From contig OX442430.1 in NCBI GenBank assembly GCA_949361645.1, forward strand, positions 89,501-153,500: a DNA stretch of 64,000 nucleotides, written 5' to 3'. This document shows, piece by piece, positions 11,701 through 22,883 of this stretch. A program made the position numbers and the translations under genes. The notes under the pieces are model-generated. The model was given only the letters and a program-made list of their open reading frames with translations, searched no databases and was not told the origin of the DNA. Numbering within the stretch: the stretch's first letter is position 1; each line of letters starts with the position of its first letter. The DNA comes from Spongilla lacustris. Lineage: Eukaryota > Porifera > Demospongiae > Spongillida > Spongillidae.

Positions 11701-14310
11701 TACACACTCCCATTAGCACCCTACACACTCCCATTAGCACCAACCTGTTATGTACAGTGCAAAGGATATGATACGGTGATAGTGAGCCAGCCATACAAAT
11801 ATAGCCTGCAGAGGGGGAGGAGGTGGAAGGGGGAGGAGGGGGAGGGGGAGGAGGAGGAGGGGGAGGAGGGGGAAGGGGGAGGAGGGAGAAGGAGGAAGGG
11901 GGAGGAGGGGGAAGGGGGAAGATGATAGAGAGAGATAACATGCAATTAAGCAATTGTCAAAGCTTGTGGGTGTAAAGAAGGTGATGGTGGTAATAGTATG
12001 AGTAGGAGGAGGTATTGTAAAAGCCAAAAGACACCACAACACACTATCAGATATATACATACGCAGGATGGAGCACTCACAGGTATGGACTCTTGGTAGT
12101 AATAGAAGAGGTTGTCTCCATACAAGAAGTATGTAGCTACTGCCAAGAAGTACCTTCAGAGGGGGTCATATGGAATGTTAAACAATGGTTGGTCCCCAGA
12201 CCTCACCAGTTGAGCACCCTGAACAGTGGTATGTTGTACTCCTTGCCCTTGGTGTATCCTATACTGATCACTTCCTGGAAACACTTGAGGAGTATGCCTA
12301 TCACCTTAGCAACGCGGGTGAGGGAGGGGAGGAGGGAGGTGGTAAGGGCAATGATGAAGGGAAGGAGGTGGTAAGGGCAATGATGAAGGGAAGGAGGTGG
12401 TAAGGGCAATGATGAAGGGAAGGAGGTGGTAAGGGCAATGATGAAGGGAAGGAGGTGGTAAGGGCAATGATGAAGGGAGGGAGGTGGTAAGAACAATGAT
12501 GAAGGGAAGGAGGTGATAAGGGCAATGATGAAGGGAGGGAGGTGGTAAGAACAATGATGAAGGGAAGGAGGTGGTAAGGGCAATGATGAAGGGAAGGAGG
12601 TGGTAAGGGCAATGATGAAGGGAAGGAGGTGGTAAGAACAATGATGAAGGGAAGGAGGTGGTAAGGGCAATGATGAAGGGAAGGAGGTGGTAAGGGCAAT
12701 GATGAAGGGAGGGAGGTGGTAAGAACAATGATGAAGGGAAGGAGGTGGTAAGGACAATGATGAAGGGAAGGAGGTGGTAAGAACAATGATGAAGGGAAGG
12801 AGGTGGTAAGAACAATGATGAAGGGAAGGAGGTGGTAAGGGCAATGATGAAGGGAAGGAGGTGGTAAGGGCAATGATGAAGGGAAGGAGGTGGTAAGAAC
12901 AATGATGAAGGGAAGGAGGTGGTAAGGAAGGGAAGGAGGTGGTAAGAACAATGATGAAGGGAAGGAGGTGGTAAGGGCAATGATGAAGGGAAGGAGGTGG
13001 TAAGGGCAATGATGAAGGGAAGGAGGTGGTAAGGGCAATGATGAAGGGAAGGAGGTGGTAAGGACAATGATGAAGGGAAGGAGGTGGTAAGGACAATGAT
13101 GAAGGGAAGGAGGTGGTAAGGACAATGATGAAGGGAAGGAGGTGGTAAGGGCAATGATGAAGGGAAGGAGGTGGTAAGAACAATGATGAAGGGAAGGAGG
13201 TGGTAAGGGCAATGATGAAGGGAAGGAGGTGGTAAGGGCAATGATGAAGGGAGGGAGGTGGTAAGAACAATGATGAAGGGAAGGAGGTGGTAAGGACAAT
13301 GATGAAGGGAAGGAGGTGGTAAGAACAATGATGAAGGGAAGGAGGTGGTAAGGGCAATGATGAAGGGAAGGAGGTGGTAAGGGCAATGATGAAGGGAAGG
13401 AGGTGGTAAGGGCAATGATGAAGGGAAGGAGGTGGTAAGGGCAATGATGAAGGGAAGGAGGTGGTAAGAACAATGATGAAGGGAAGGAGGTGGTAAGGAC
13501 AATGATGAAGGGAAGGAGGTGGTAAGAACAATGATGAAGGGAAGGAGGTGGTAAGGACAATGATGAAGGGAAGGAGGTGGTAAGAACAATGATGAAGGGA
13601 AGGAGGTGGTAAGAACAATGATGAAGGGAAGGAGGTGGTAAGGGCAATGATGAAGGGAAGGAGGTGGTAAGAACAATGATGAAGGGAAGGAGGTGGTAAG
13701 GGCAATGATGAAGGGAAGGAGGTGGTAAGAACAATGATGAAGGGAAGGAGGTGGTAAGGGCAATGATGAAGGGAAGGAGGTGGTAAGGGCAATGATGAAG
13801 GGAAGGAGGTGGTAAGGGCAATGATGAAGGGAAGGAGGTGGTAAGGGCAATGATGAAGGGAAGGAGGTGGTAAGAACAATGATGAAGGGAAGGAGGTGGT
13901 AAGGGCAATGATGAAGGGAAGGAGGTGGTAAGAACAATGATGAAGGGAAGGAGGTGGTAAGGGCAATGATGAAGGGAAGGAGGTGGTAAGGACAATGATG
14001 AAGGGAAGGAGGTGGTAAGAACAATGATGAAGGGAAGGAGGTGGTAAGGGCAATGATGAAGGGAAGGAGGTGGCAGGTCAAAGATAGTGTAAAGGATGGA
14101 TACAAAGCGATCCCTCCCCCAGCCCATCCTCCACCAGACTCCTCTTACCAGCAGTGAGAGGACCAATGGCCCAAGGTAGATGATAGCTGAGAACAGGCTG
14201 ATCATGATTAGGGAGAAGATGCCACGAATGAACCAGTTCTTCCATCTGGAGTCTATTTTGTCTAACAATCCACCCAGCAGCCTGCTTTCTGAGGCAGTAC
14301 TTGTAGCCAT
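8731..14310 (-). CDS. CDS1/CDS2: CDP-diacylglycerol synthase (phosphatidate cytidylyltransferase)
   Basis: Makes CDP-diacylglycerol from phosphatidate and CTP for phosphatidylinositol synthesis; a multi-pass ER membrane enzyme. Eleven exons keep frame for 366 residues: 14310-14149, 12304-12207, 12153-12081, 11805-11745, 10775-10717, 10635-10497, 9981-9881, 9424-9368, 9314-9186, 9082-8979, 8848-8731. Diagnostic stretches are [10 protein letters not shown] before the first membrane span, [30 protein letters not shown], and the family signature [12 protein letters not shown] with [12 protein letters not shown]. It is shorter than human CDS2 (about 445) at the N-terminus and in the loop encoded around 9368-9424, where a small further exon may have been missed. 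It converges with GLUD and diverges from SNX17. Confidence 0.93.
8862..8968 (+). repeat. 21-bp repeat in last CDS intron
   Basis: Five copies of GTCTGGGGAGGAGGGGTGATA occupy the intron between the last two exons of the CDP-diacylglycerol synthase gene. Confidence 0.85.
9769..9835 (+). repeat. (GGGA)n tract
   Basis: GGGA tetranucleotide repeat in a CDS intron, C/T-rich on the transcribed sense strand. Confidence 0.9.
9990..10372 (+). repeat. Long purine-only tract in a CDS intron
   Basis: Nearly 380 bp of almost pure G/A built of GGGAGGGAGGGA and GGGGGAAGGGA blocks. It fills most of the intron between exons 6 and 7. It can form triplex or G-quadruplex structures and produces Ser/Pro/Leu frames that are not genes. 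Confidence 0.9.
11340..11745 (+). repeat. CCCATTAGCACCCT minisatellite in a CDS intron
   Basis: About 20 diverged copies of a ~21-bp unit (CTCCCATTAGCACCCTACAC and variants), abutting the donor of exon 4. Confidence 0.85.
11815..11925 (+). repeat. GGAGGG-rich tract in a CDS intron
   Basis: Irregular GGGGGAGGAGG purine tract directly upstream (minus sense) of CDS exon 4. On the sense strand it supplies a very long polypyrimidine tract to that acceptor. Confidence 0.85.
12321..14072 (+). repeat. 29-bp minisatellite, about 60 copies, in CDS intron 1
   Basis: Head-to-tail array of a 29-bp unit (GAAGGGAAGGAGGTGGTAAG then GGCAATGAT). Copies differ mainly at GGGC/GAAC/GGAC after GGTAA and at GGGAAGG/GGGAGGG. 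One copy near 12918-12935 is truncated. On the minus strand all three frames stay open for about 600 codons, and because 29 is not a multiple of 3 each frame cycles through the same peptide. The array sits wholly between CDS exons 1 and 2, so these frames are intron sequence. Confidence 0.95.
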
Positions 14311-14352
14311 GGTGACAGTGGGCTGACCAAATGTGTTGAATGTGATAAAACA

Positions 14353-14421
<69 letters not shown>

Positions 14422-15430
14422 AGTATATACACACAAGTATAACACAATATCTGCCGCATAGGACTGGCGGCACCCCAATCACCCATGCCGTCCTTTCATA
14501 AAGCAATAAGTATGCCTAAGTTTCCACTCCGATGGGCAGCCGTCACAGCAGGCAATGCCACGAAATAAGACAATACGCTTCTTCTAAAACCTTAGCTGTA
14601 GCTTAGCGCCGCAGAACGGCTGCAAAAACAACACAAAACCCTCACCAAAAAGCTTTACCCAGTATTCTGCAGGCTCTGTTATTTTAAAGGCGAGATTAAC
14701 ACTCCAATGAAAGCGCACTGCTGGTAACGCCTACCTCCTTTTCTCCGTCTGACTTTTCGGACGTTTGCTTTCGCATCATTGGTCCTTTGTCATCAGAGGA
14801 CATCTCTTTCTTACTTTTGGCCCTTCTGCTAAGCTAATGAGTCTCGGACACACCTTCCCAATTCGATGTTTACAATTACAGCAGTTACGCCCACATCCGG
14901 CTGTGCGACCTTCGTTCCCAGCCCAGTTGAAGTTCGATGTACGTCTAGCTAGCGAGACTACAGTACGGGTGAACCATGGTTATACCGCCCCTGCCCGCCC
15001 CTGCAGCCAGTCAGCTCGAGCCATCTATTTATTAATTACTAATTACAAATTGCTCTGGTTAATTGCGCCAGAATGCAAGGGCTCTACTGGGACGAACCAC
15101 AAGTGAAGTAGATATTAGTTCAGTGTACATGTAGCTTAGTATTTAGTTTCTTGCATTGTGTTCCTCATATTATGTATTGCATTGTAAATATCACACTGGT
15201 CATAAGTATGTATTATAGTACATAAGTGTACATGTTACGGTGATGTAGGCAGCACATTAGCAAGATGTAGAGAGTAATTCATCATCACATGATTGCCATA
15301 ATCCGTAGTCTCGTCCCAGCCTGATATGCATTCCCTTGGTCTTCTGGGGTCATGACCAAAATTAATAAATCACCTTTGCCGCTCACGTGACTAACCGTGG
15401 CAGATAATATAATTGATCTCTACAGTTCCA
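14311..15430. promoter_or_regulatory. Divergent intergenic region between CDS and SNX17
   Basis: 1.1 kb separates the start codons of two head-to-head genes, so it must hold both promoters and 5' UTRs. It contains a CA/GT microsatellite at 14353-14422, CpG-containing unique sequence at 14500-15000, and a fragment TAGTCTCGTCCCAGCCTG near 15308 resembling the Mutator-like TIR seen at 2996. No TATA box or motif is clear enough to call. Confidence 0.5.
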
Positions 15431-17132
15431 ATGTGGTACTTCAAGATTCCCGACACAGCCGAAGCTGAAGACAAGAAGGGCGTGTACACTGTATTTAACA
15501 TATACGTGAATGGCTCCTACCACTGCTCCGTCAGGTACAGCGTTCTCCTCGAGTTCTTTGTGGAGGTGAGCGCGCTAGTTAGCCTTTGGCATCCACTGCA
15601 GCATACTATCGGCTATCTACCCTGCTGAGCATGCAATCCGTCTACTAGTAATCAGTTCCCATGCAGCCGTTCGCAATAGTGGATGTGTATGCCGGGTTCA
15701 GTGGAATTGGGGAGGTAAATTATTAATGGAGGGAGAGTGGAGAGATGGATGTTGTCGAGACACTACCTTCATGAAGTGGGGCGGAGGGAGAATGGTGAAG
15801 AGGAGTGGCTGAGGCGGGAGAGAGGGGGAGGCGCAGAGGCGGGAGAGGGGGGAGTGGCAGAGGCGGGAGAGAGGGGGATGGGCAGAGGCGGGAGAGGGGG
15901 AAGTGGCAGGGGTGGGAGAGGAGGAAGTGGCAGAGGCGGGAGAGAGTGGGGGGAGTGGCAGAGGCGGGAGAGAGTGGGAGGGGCAGAGGCGGGAGAGGGG
16001 GGAGTGGCAGAGGCGAGAGAGAGGGGGGAGTGGCAGAGGCGGGAGAGAGGGGGAGGGGCAGAGGCGGGAGAGGGGGAGTGGCAGAGGCAGGAGAAAGTGG
16101 GGGGAGTGGCAGAGGCAGGAGAGAGTGGGGGAGTGGTGCTGAATAACTTGTGCATGTACTTGACTCGCACAGATCAAGAAAAGATTTGATATCAGCCAGT
16201 TGGACCCATTCCCTTCTAAAAAGGTGATGAGGATGTCACCTTCAGATTTGGAAGAGAGGAGAATTGATCTGGAGAGATTCCTTGGATCATGTGAGTGTGC
16301 TGGGTGTGAGGAAGAGGAACATCTCCATGACCTGGAGGTCTCTCCTCATGTGTCGCCATGGCAGTAGCCATGGCAACACGTCTATATGCTGTAATCCCAT
16401 TTTGATGCATGTGACAGTATCTCAAGACAGCAAGATCAACAGAAGTGACCTGGTCTCAGATTTCTTCCTGGCTGCTCAACATGTAAGCTCTGTGCAGCTC
16501 GCCACTCCATCATCCTCCTCCCCTTCTCCCCACTCCATCCTCCTCCTCCCCTCCTCCCCACTCCATCATCCTCCTCCCCTCCTCCCCACTCCATCATCCT
16601 CCTCCCCACTCCATCATCCTCCTCCCCAACTAGGCATCTAGTGGTGTACTTCAGCAGACTGTACAATTAGAACTATATCTGGTGAATGATAAAAAGGTTG
16701 GTACAAAGTCCACCCTCCAGGACTTCCCTCCCTTCCTCCCTCCCTCCCTCCCTCCCCTCCCTCCCTCCCTCCCTCCCTCCCTCCCTCCCTCCCTCCCTCC
16801 CTCCCTCCCTCCCTCCCTCCCTCCCTCCCTCCCTCCCTCCCTCCCTCCCTCCCTCCCTCCCTCCCTCCCTCCCTCCCTCCCTCCCTCCCTCCATCCCTGC
16901 ATGTGTACTGCCACCACATACACACTCATCCATCCAACTGCACACACACTCACCATATGCACACACACACAGCTTGCAATATCAGTTTCCAATTACAGTC
17001 ATTCTGATGAGGTCTTGGAGATAATGTGTCAAAAGCTAAAGATGGAGCCTAGCCTCTCGTACTACTTTGCACTGTTCCTTGAAAAACAAGTCCCTGGTAG
17101 TACTGAATGGACTAGTGAGTGAGTGTGTTGTT

Positions 17133-17213
<81 letters not shown>

Positions 17214-20200
17214 TAGAGAGTGAGAGGAGGGTAAGGGATGTGTGTTGTGTGTGTGCATATGTGTGTATATGTGCTTGTGTGAGTGAGTTTCTGTTATCTG
17301 AACAGGCTATTTTCACACTTGTAATCCTTAGTGGTGCGATATCTGAAGAGCTACGAGTCCCCATGCCTATCTCTGGAGAAGGCCACTGTTACCTGCCCAC
17401 ATCGGATTGTCCTCAGGAGAAAGTAAGTGGAGAACCGAGGGGTTAATGTGGAAAACCTAGTGTTTAATGAGGAGAACCAAGGGGTTAATACAGAGAACCA
17501 GGGGGCTAATGTGGAGTACCAGAGGGTTATGATCTTTGTTGTTTTTGTCTTACTAAACCAGTTTTTGGAAAGCTGATTTGGCTCATGAGTTACTAAAAGA
17601 TGAGATAGCCGTCAGCCTGTTGTATTTGGAGACTGGAGAGCAGCTGAATAGAGGAGCGATTGCAGTGGACCCTGAGGTGGTGAAAGGGCTCTCCGCACTG
17701 AAGAAGAAAGGGTTAAAGAAAGAAGTAAGGTCATGGGAAGATGAGGTAGGAGGGTGAAGCCGTGGTGATACGTTCTCTGTCCCCCTAGTACCTGGAGCTG
17801 GCCATTACAATACCACAGTTTGGGTATAGGCAGGTGGACGGCATTGAGGTTGTCCTTAGCGACGAGTTAGACAGCAACAGATCCCCTGGTGTGCTGGGCA
17901 GTGTGAGGATAGGAGCTACTGAGATGGTGACCTATATGGCGGGGGAGGCAAAGCCACACAAGCACATGGAGATCACCAAGATAAGGTGCTGGAAGGTCGG
18001 ATATGAGCTACAGGTAAGGGGCGTGGCACTTATAATATGAGCTACTGGGAGGGTGTGGCACATCTTTAGAGGTCATCAGATCAGATGACCTAGACCTATG
18101 GGGAGAGAAAGGGGAGGAGGGATAGGGAGGAGAAAGGGAGGAGGGAGGGGGAGGGTAGAGAAATGGGAAGGAGGGATAGGGAGGAGAAAGGGAGGGAGGG
18201 GTAGGTATGAAATAAACCACTACACTTGTACATCATACATACATTTACATATATGTGTGCACACGTCACACAGGGGGACTGCAATAAGTTCTTTCTGTCG
18301 ATCAACTATCACGAACGCCAAAACCAGTTCATCTGGGTGAAGCTGAGAGGCGACAATGCTTTGCTTTTGACACAGCTGCTGGACAGTGCAGTGGAAGAGT
18401 TGGTCAGGCAGTTCGATAAGCAGCCATTGAGAGTCCCTTCACAGCAGCCATAGTAAGTCCATGGCGGTGAGGGAGGGAGGAAGGGATGAGGGTGAGGGAG
18501 GGAGGAAGGGATGAGGGTGAGGGAGGGAGGAATGAGGGTGAGGGAGGGAGGAATGAGGGTGAGGGAGGGAGGAAAGGATGAGGGTGAGGGAGGGAGGAAA
18601 GGATGAGGGTGAGGGAGGGAGGGAGGAATGAGGGTGAGGGAGGGAGGAATGAGGGTGAGGGGTCTGCCTCATGTAGTAGGGCTGGTAGTGATGTCCTCAT
18701 GTAGTAGGGCTGGTAGTGATGTCCTCATGTAGTAGGGCTGGTAGTGATGTCCTCATGTAGTAGGGCTGGTAGTGATGTCCTCATGTAGTAGGGCTGGTAG
18801 TGATGTCCTCATGTAGTAGGGCTGGTAGTGATGTCCTCATGTAGTAGGGCTGGTAGTGATGTCCTCATGTAGTAGGGCTGGTAGTGATGTCCTCATGTAG
18901 TAGGGCTGGTAGTGATGTCCTCATGTAGTAGGGCTGGTAGTGATGTCCTCATGTAGTAGGGCTGGTAGTGATGTCCTCATGTAGTAGGGCTGGTAGTGAT
19001 GTCCTCATGTAGTAGGGCTGGTAGTGATGTCCTCATGTAGTAGGGCTGGTAGTGATGTCCTCATGTAGTAGGGCTGGTAGTGATGTCCTCATGTAGTAGG
19101 GCTGGTAGTGATGTCCTCATGTAGTAGGGCTGGTAGTGATGTCCTCATGTAGTAGGGCTGGTAGTGATGTCCTCATGTAGTAGGGCTGGTAGTGATGTCC
19201 TCATGTAGTAGGGCTGGTAGTGATGTCCTCATGTAGTAGGGCTGGTAGTGATGTCCTCATGTAGTAGGGCTGGTAGTGATGTCCTCATGTAGTAGGGCTG
19301 GTAGTGATGTCCTCATGTAGTAGGGCTGGTAGTGATGTCCTCATGTAGTAGGGCTGGTAGTGATGTCCTCATGTAGTAGGGCTGGTAGTGATGTCCTCAT
19401 GTAGTAGGGCTGGTAGTGATGTCCTCATGTAGTAGGGCTGGTAGTGATGTCCTCTGGCACACAGTGGGATTTTACTACCTCCTTCCTTGCAGCCAGAGGC
19501 CACGCTCCCTTCTCGCAGTGCTGATGAGGGTTGGTCATCCTCCTAGACCCACACAACCTGTCTCACCGGACACAACCACACCCAACAGTGATCCAGGAGA
19601 TGGCATCCATCCCTCCAGCCAGCCGGTGAGTCGTGTAATGGGGGTGTGGCAAGTCACGTGTCATGTACAGGGGGCGTGGCAAGTCACGTGTAATGTAATG
19701 GGACCCGTGTATCGTGTAGTGTGTCTTTTAATGGGTGTGGTGTGTGTCATGTAATTGCAAGCCAGTAAATAGCCTCGTTCCCAGGCCCTATTTTTATATT
19801 AAAGTTAGCGGGACAAAATAGGGTCTGGCATCAATGGACAAGGTCTTTGTGCACATGCGCTAGCCATTCACCAAAAACTGGTGAATCAATGCAATTTTTG
19901 TTTGTAAACCTTTCCTTATACCATCTCGTATGTAGCGTAAACTCTTCCTCGCCCCTGGCCGTCACACATGTACAGTTTTGTACTTCGATGTTCCTTGGAC
20001 CAAGTTCGTACCTCTACAGTTGGTACGTGTAGGCTGGCCACCTCACGCTACTTGCCATCTTTAGCCGAAGCCACAATGCTGACAACCTACTTGTACTCTC
20101 GTGGTGTGCACTCATTGGAACTACCCTCCACTTGCATGGTTTGGTGACAAGAAGGAAGTGGAGGGTAGTTCCAATGAGTGCACACCACGAGAGTACAAGT

Positions 20201-21517
20201 AGGTTGTCAGCATTGTGGCTTCGGCTAAAGATGGCAAGTAGCGTGAGGTGGCCAGCCTACACGTACCAACTGTAGAGGTAAGAACTTGGTGCAAAGAACA
20301 TCGAAGTACAAAACTGTACATGTACATGTATGACAGTCTGGGACGAGGAAGAGTTTATGCTACATACGAGATGGTATAAGGAAAGGTTTACAAACAAAAA
20401 TTGCATTGATTCACAAGTTTCTGGTGAATGGCTAGCGCATGTGCACAAAGACCTTGTTATCGCCACCAGACCCTATTTTGTCTCGCTAGCTTTAGTATAA
20501 AATACAGCCTGGGGACGAGGCTAGTCAGCAAATAACAATGTTGGGTCTATGTGTGGGGTGTGCCTATACAAAGCTATGTGGGTGTGGCCATAAATTTAAT
20601 AATAATTACAAAACTGGCCAAGGAAGGTGAGTTGGCCCACATTTGGGGGCTGGTTTTCTGAAGCTCTGCACTAATTTATGTGGCAAAACAAAATAGCAGC
20701 ATTCCTAATGGTGTGGATTGGGTGGCTAGCCAACTTGACTTCAATTGTTGAGATCTGCCTCAATATGTTCAGTTTACGAAGTTCACTTTACCCCCTCCAC
20801 CCCTCACCTTACCCCCTCACCCCTCACCTTACCCCTCCACCCCTCACCTTACCCCCTCCAACCCTCACCTTACCCCCTCCAACCCTCACCTTACCCCCTC
20901 CAACCCTCACCTTACCCCCTCACCCCTCACCTTACCCCTCCACCCCCCACCTTACCCCCCTCCACCACTCACCTTACCCCCTCCAACCCTCACCTTACCC
21001 CTCCACCCCTCACCTTACCCCTCCACCCCCCACCTTACCCCCTCCACCACTCACCTTACCCCCCTCCACCACTCACCTTACCCCCTCCAACCCTCACCTT
21101 ACCCCCTCCAACCCTCACCTTACCCCCTCCACCCCTCAGTACCCCTCCACCCCTTAGAGCCCTCCGGCACTTATCACCGAACCTGTTCCCTGTATAACAT
21201 TTAGTCCTCTGGTATTCCTTTGCAGGTTGCTGTACCTGAAGTAGCTGATAACGCCAAAAGGTTAGTATCGACCTGGGGTGCCCAGACCCATGTATCAACC
21301 CCATGTACAGTGCACAGGTGCTGCCATCCGTTGAAGATGGACAACCTTCGAGTGGTGCATCAAAGGTCAAGGTTCAAGCTCTGGTATGCAGTGTCAGGGG
21401 ACTAGAAAAAGGCTTAAATATAATACCATCACACATACACACACCACACAGAAAAAGAAGAAGCAAGGAGAAGTGGAAAATGCTGCATTCAATACTTTAA
21501 CGGACGAAGATCTGTGA
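15431..21517 (+). CDS. SNX17: Sorting nexin 17
   Basis: Endosomal adaptor that binds PI3P through a PX domain and NPxY/NxxY cargo tails through a FERM-like module, sending receptors to retriever-dependent recycling. Thirteen exons keep frame for 495 residues (human 470): 15431-15565, 16173-16290, 16418-16482, 16634-16696, 16973-17114, 17332-17422, 17562-17724, 17789-18013, 18274-18452, 19493-19625, 21226-21260, 21311-21383, 21452-21517. The start gives MWYFKIPDT, matching the family N-terminus. PX residues VRYS, FPSKK and ERRIDLE fit the PI3P pocket. The FERM-like part follows (TCPHRIVLRR, FWKADLAHELL, KIRCWKVGYEL, QFIWVKLRG). The protein ends TDEDL, like the vertebrate DEDL terminus needed for retriever binding. 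Confidence 0.95.
15785..16135 (+). repeat. GGCAGAGGCGGGAGA minisatellite in SNX17 intron 1
   Basis: Roughly a dozen variable units built on GTGGCAGAGGCGGGAGAGAG and purine spacers. Non-coding; frames on both strands are artefacts. Confidence 0.88.
16500..16630 (+). repeat. CTCCATCATCCTCCTCCCC repeat in SNX17 intron 3
   Basis: Five to six units of CACTCCATCATCCTCCTCCC ending at the acceptor of exon 4, where they act as its polypyrimidine tract. Confidence 0.85.
16725..16895 (+). repeat. (CCCT)n microsatellite in SNX17 intron 4
   Basis: About 40 CCCT/TCCC units, almost uninterrupted, between SNX17 exons 4 and 5. Confidence 0.95.
17136..17204 (+). repeat. (GT)n microsatellite in SNX17 intron 5
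   Basis: More than 30 GT dinucleotides followed by GA repeats, starting about 20 bp after the exon 5 donor. Confidence 0.95.
18465..18665 (+). repeat. GAGGGAGGGAGGAATGAGGGT repeat in SNX17 intron 9
   Basis: Seven to eight purine-rich units with AAGGGATGAGGGTGAGGGAG variants, directly preceding the 28-bp array in the same intron. Confidence 0.85.
18673..19454 (+). repeat. 28-bp satellite, about 28 nearly identical copies, in SNX17 intron 9
   Basis: Unit TAGTAGGGCTGGTAGTGATG plus TCCTCATG repeated with essentially no divergence from start to end. Such uniformity points to very recent expansion or ongoing gene conversion. It ends 38 bp before the acceptor of exon 10. Confidence 0.97.
19770..20523. 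mobile_element. Foldback Mutator-like element in SNX17 intron 10
   Basis: Two arms of about 365 bp are near-perfect inverted copies of each other, meeting around 20140-20150. The ends read TAGCCTCGTTCCCAGGC and GCCTGGGGACGAGGCTA. The flanks GCCAGTAAA (19761-19769) and GTCAGCAAA (20524-20532) are a 9-bp duplication with two changes. TAG...CTA ends plus a 9-bp duplication match the element at 2996. There is no coding capacity; frames within it are mirror images. A related right end occurs at 27757-27793. Confidence 0.82.
20785..21145 (+). repeat. CCCCTCCACCCCTCACCTTA minisatellite in SNX17 intron 10
   Basis: About 19 units of 18-20 bp (ACCCCTCCAACCCTCACCTT and variants), C-rich on plus. Lies between the foldback element and exon 11. 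Confidence 0.88.
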
Positions 21518-22810
21518 TATTAATTTATTTTTAATATGAGTATGTGTGTGTAATGTCCCGTATTTGTGTGTATGCGTGTTCGTATGTGTGTGTATGTGTT
21601 TGTATGTGATAGAATTTTTTACATCATTGCCCCATCTCTCTGACTACGTTAGTACGTTCTATGTAGGAGTACATGTAATGAAATCTCGCAATCTGATTGG
21701 TCAATCCAACGTGCCCGCAGTCTGGGGACCAGCCCGCCTAATTAGTAGAACCGTACGCGGAGTTAATTAGGAACTGTAAGAAGCACTGTTGGTCTTCGTT
21801 CCCACACTCGAAACTTAAAAATTAACTTTCTGTTCTTTCGTGTGTCTGATTAGATAAGATTCGCTCCGAGCCTCGGTATCAATAATCGATGCCTGCTTAC
21901 GTACGTTTGGGTCTGGGTACGAGACTAGTATCGAAACCTATCGTAAGGGGAGTTATCCTATCCTTGACAGAAATTCAATCTTTAGCTACGGTATAACCAT
22001 AGATTTATCATTATGAGTTAACTTACTCTTTAATCATGCATAACTTCTAACTTACAACAGATTTTATTGGGGTTTGGAGCCATAGGCCCATAGAAATTGA
22101 CAGCCGTAATATTGTCGTAATGCCGTAGCAACGAGCCTTGACTTACCGCTGTCAGACCTGTGAAACGTGAGGACATTACAAGCAGTGCTGATTACAAGTT
22201 GAGTCGCCATTTTATAAGCCATATATAATGAAAAGGTAGAACAATACATATACGTGTACGGTACATGTATGTATTGTTCTATTTACGGCCCAAATCACAT
22301 GCTTAAGGTTGTGTCTCCGTTATGAACTGTAGCGTCGGAAGCGGCTACTTTTGGAAGGACTATTTAACATGGAGACGAGAAAATTAATGTCCGCCCCAGT
22401 CGGCAAACTGAAAGCGGAAACTAATAAAGACAGAAGAAGACAGAAGGTACTAACAAACTGTACAATAGCTCTATTTTGATTGGGCAGACACGCTAGAAGT
22501 AGTGTGCAAATGGACTGTAATCATAACGGTACGGGGGGTGTTTGGTCAAACTTGCATCATAATCATTGCTAATGAATTGTGTACGGCTTTACTTTAAATT
22601 ATTAGGGATGTGTAAATATGAAAATCTATACTAGTACTGTAACACTAGCGAGCGTGAGATAACTTCTTTCAAAAGGGTAGTCAACGTACCCAGCTGGATC
22701 CAAATACGTCAGAGCAGTTGTGTGAGTGATTGTATTGTATGATTGTATTCGCTCTTCACAGAGTAAACAAGCACACACGCGAGACTAAACGGGTGCTCAC
22801 CAGACCCCAT
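21518..22810. other. SNX17 3' UTR and gene-poor spacer
   Basis: GT-rich stretch at 21540-21610, then mixed sequence. A solo copy of the Mutator-like right end (GGGTCTGGGTACGAGACTA) is near 21909-21927. A short plus-strand frame starting at 22370 ends at a GTACTA; I could not link it to further exons. Confidence 0.4.
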
Positions 22811-22819
22811 ATCACAACA

Positions 22820-22883
22820 TAGTTGGGCGTAGCCCGACCTTCGCGTATTGGCCAATACGCGAAGGTCGGGCTACGCCCAACTA
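22820..22883. mobile_element. Perfect 64-bp palindrome with 9-bp direct repeats
   Basis: The arms TAGTTGGGCGTAGCCCGACC... pair without a mismatch, 32 bp per arm, centre between 22851 and 22852, no loop. Immediately outside are ATCACAACA at 22811-22819 and again at 22884-22892. The TAG...CTA ends and the 9-bp duplication match the larger elements at 2996 and 19770. This looks like a minimal element reduced to terminal inverted repeats only. Confidence 0.8.

Noticed and set aside
12203..14310. Minus-strand frames of about 600-670 codons rich in Pro, Ser, His and Leu
   Set aside because: They are the 29-bp satellite within CDS intron 1 read in three frames; real exon 1 ends at 14149 with a good donor.
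15663..15714. Possible extra SNX17 exon between AG and GTAAAT
   Set aside because: Joining exon 1 directly to 16173 restores the conserved PX sequence; including this piece would insert unrelated residues.
18673..19454. Regular repeats resembling a CRISPR array
   Set aside because: Units are head-to-tail with no unique spacers; eukaryotic satellite. The same holds for the other arrays in the window.
22370..22447. Possible first exon (METRKLMSAPVGKLKAETNK) ending at GTACTA
   Set aside because: No downstream exon in compatible phase could be recognised and the peptide matches nothing I know.
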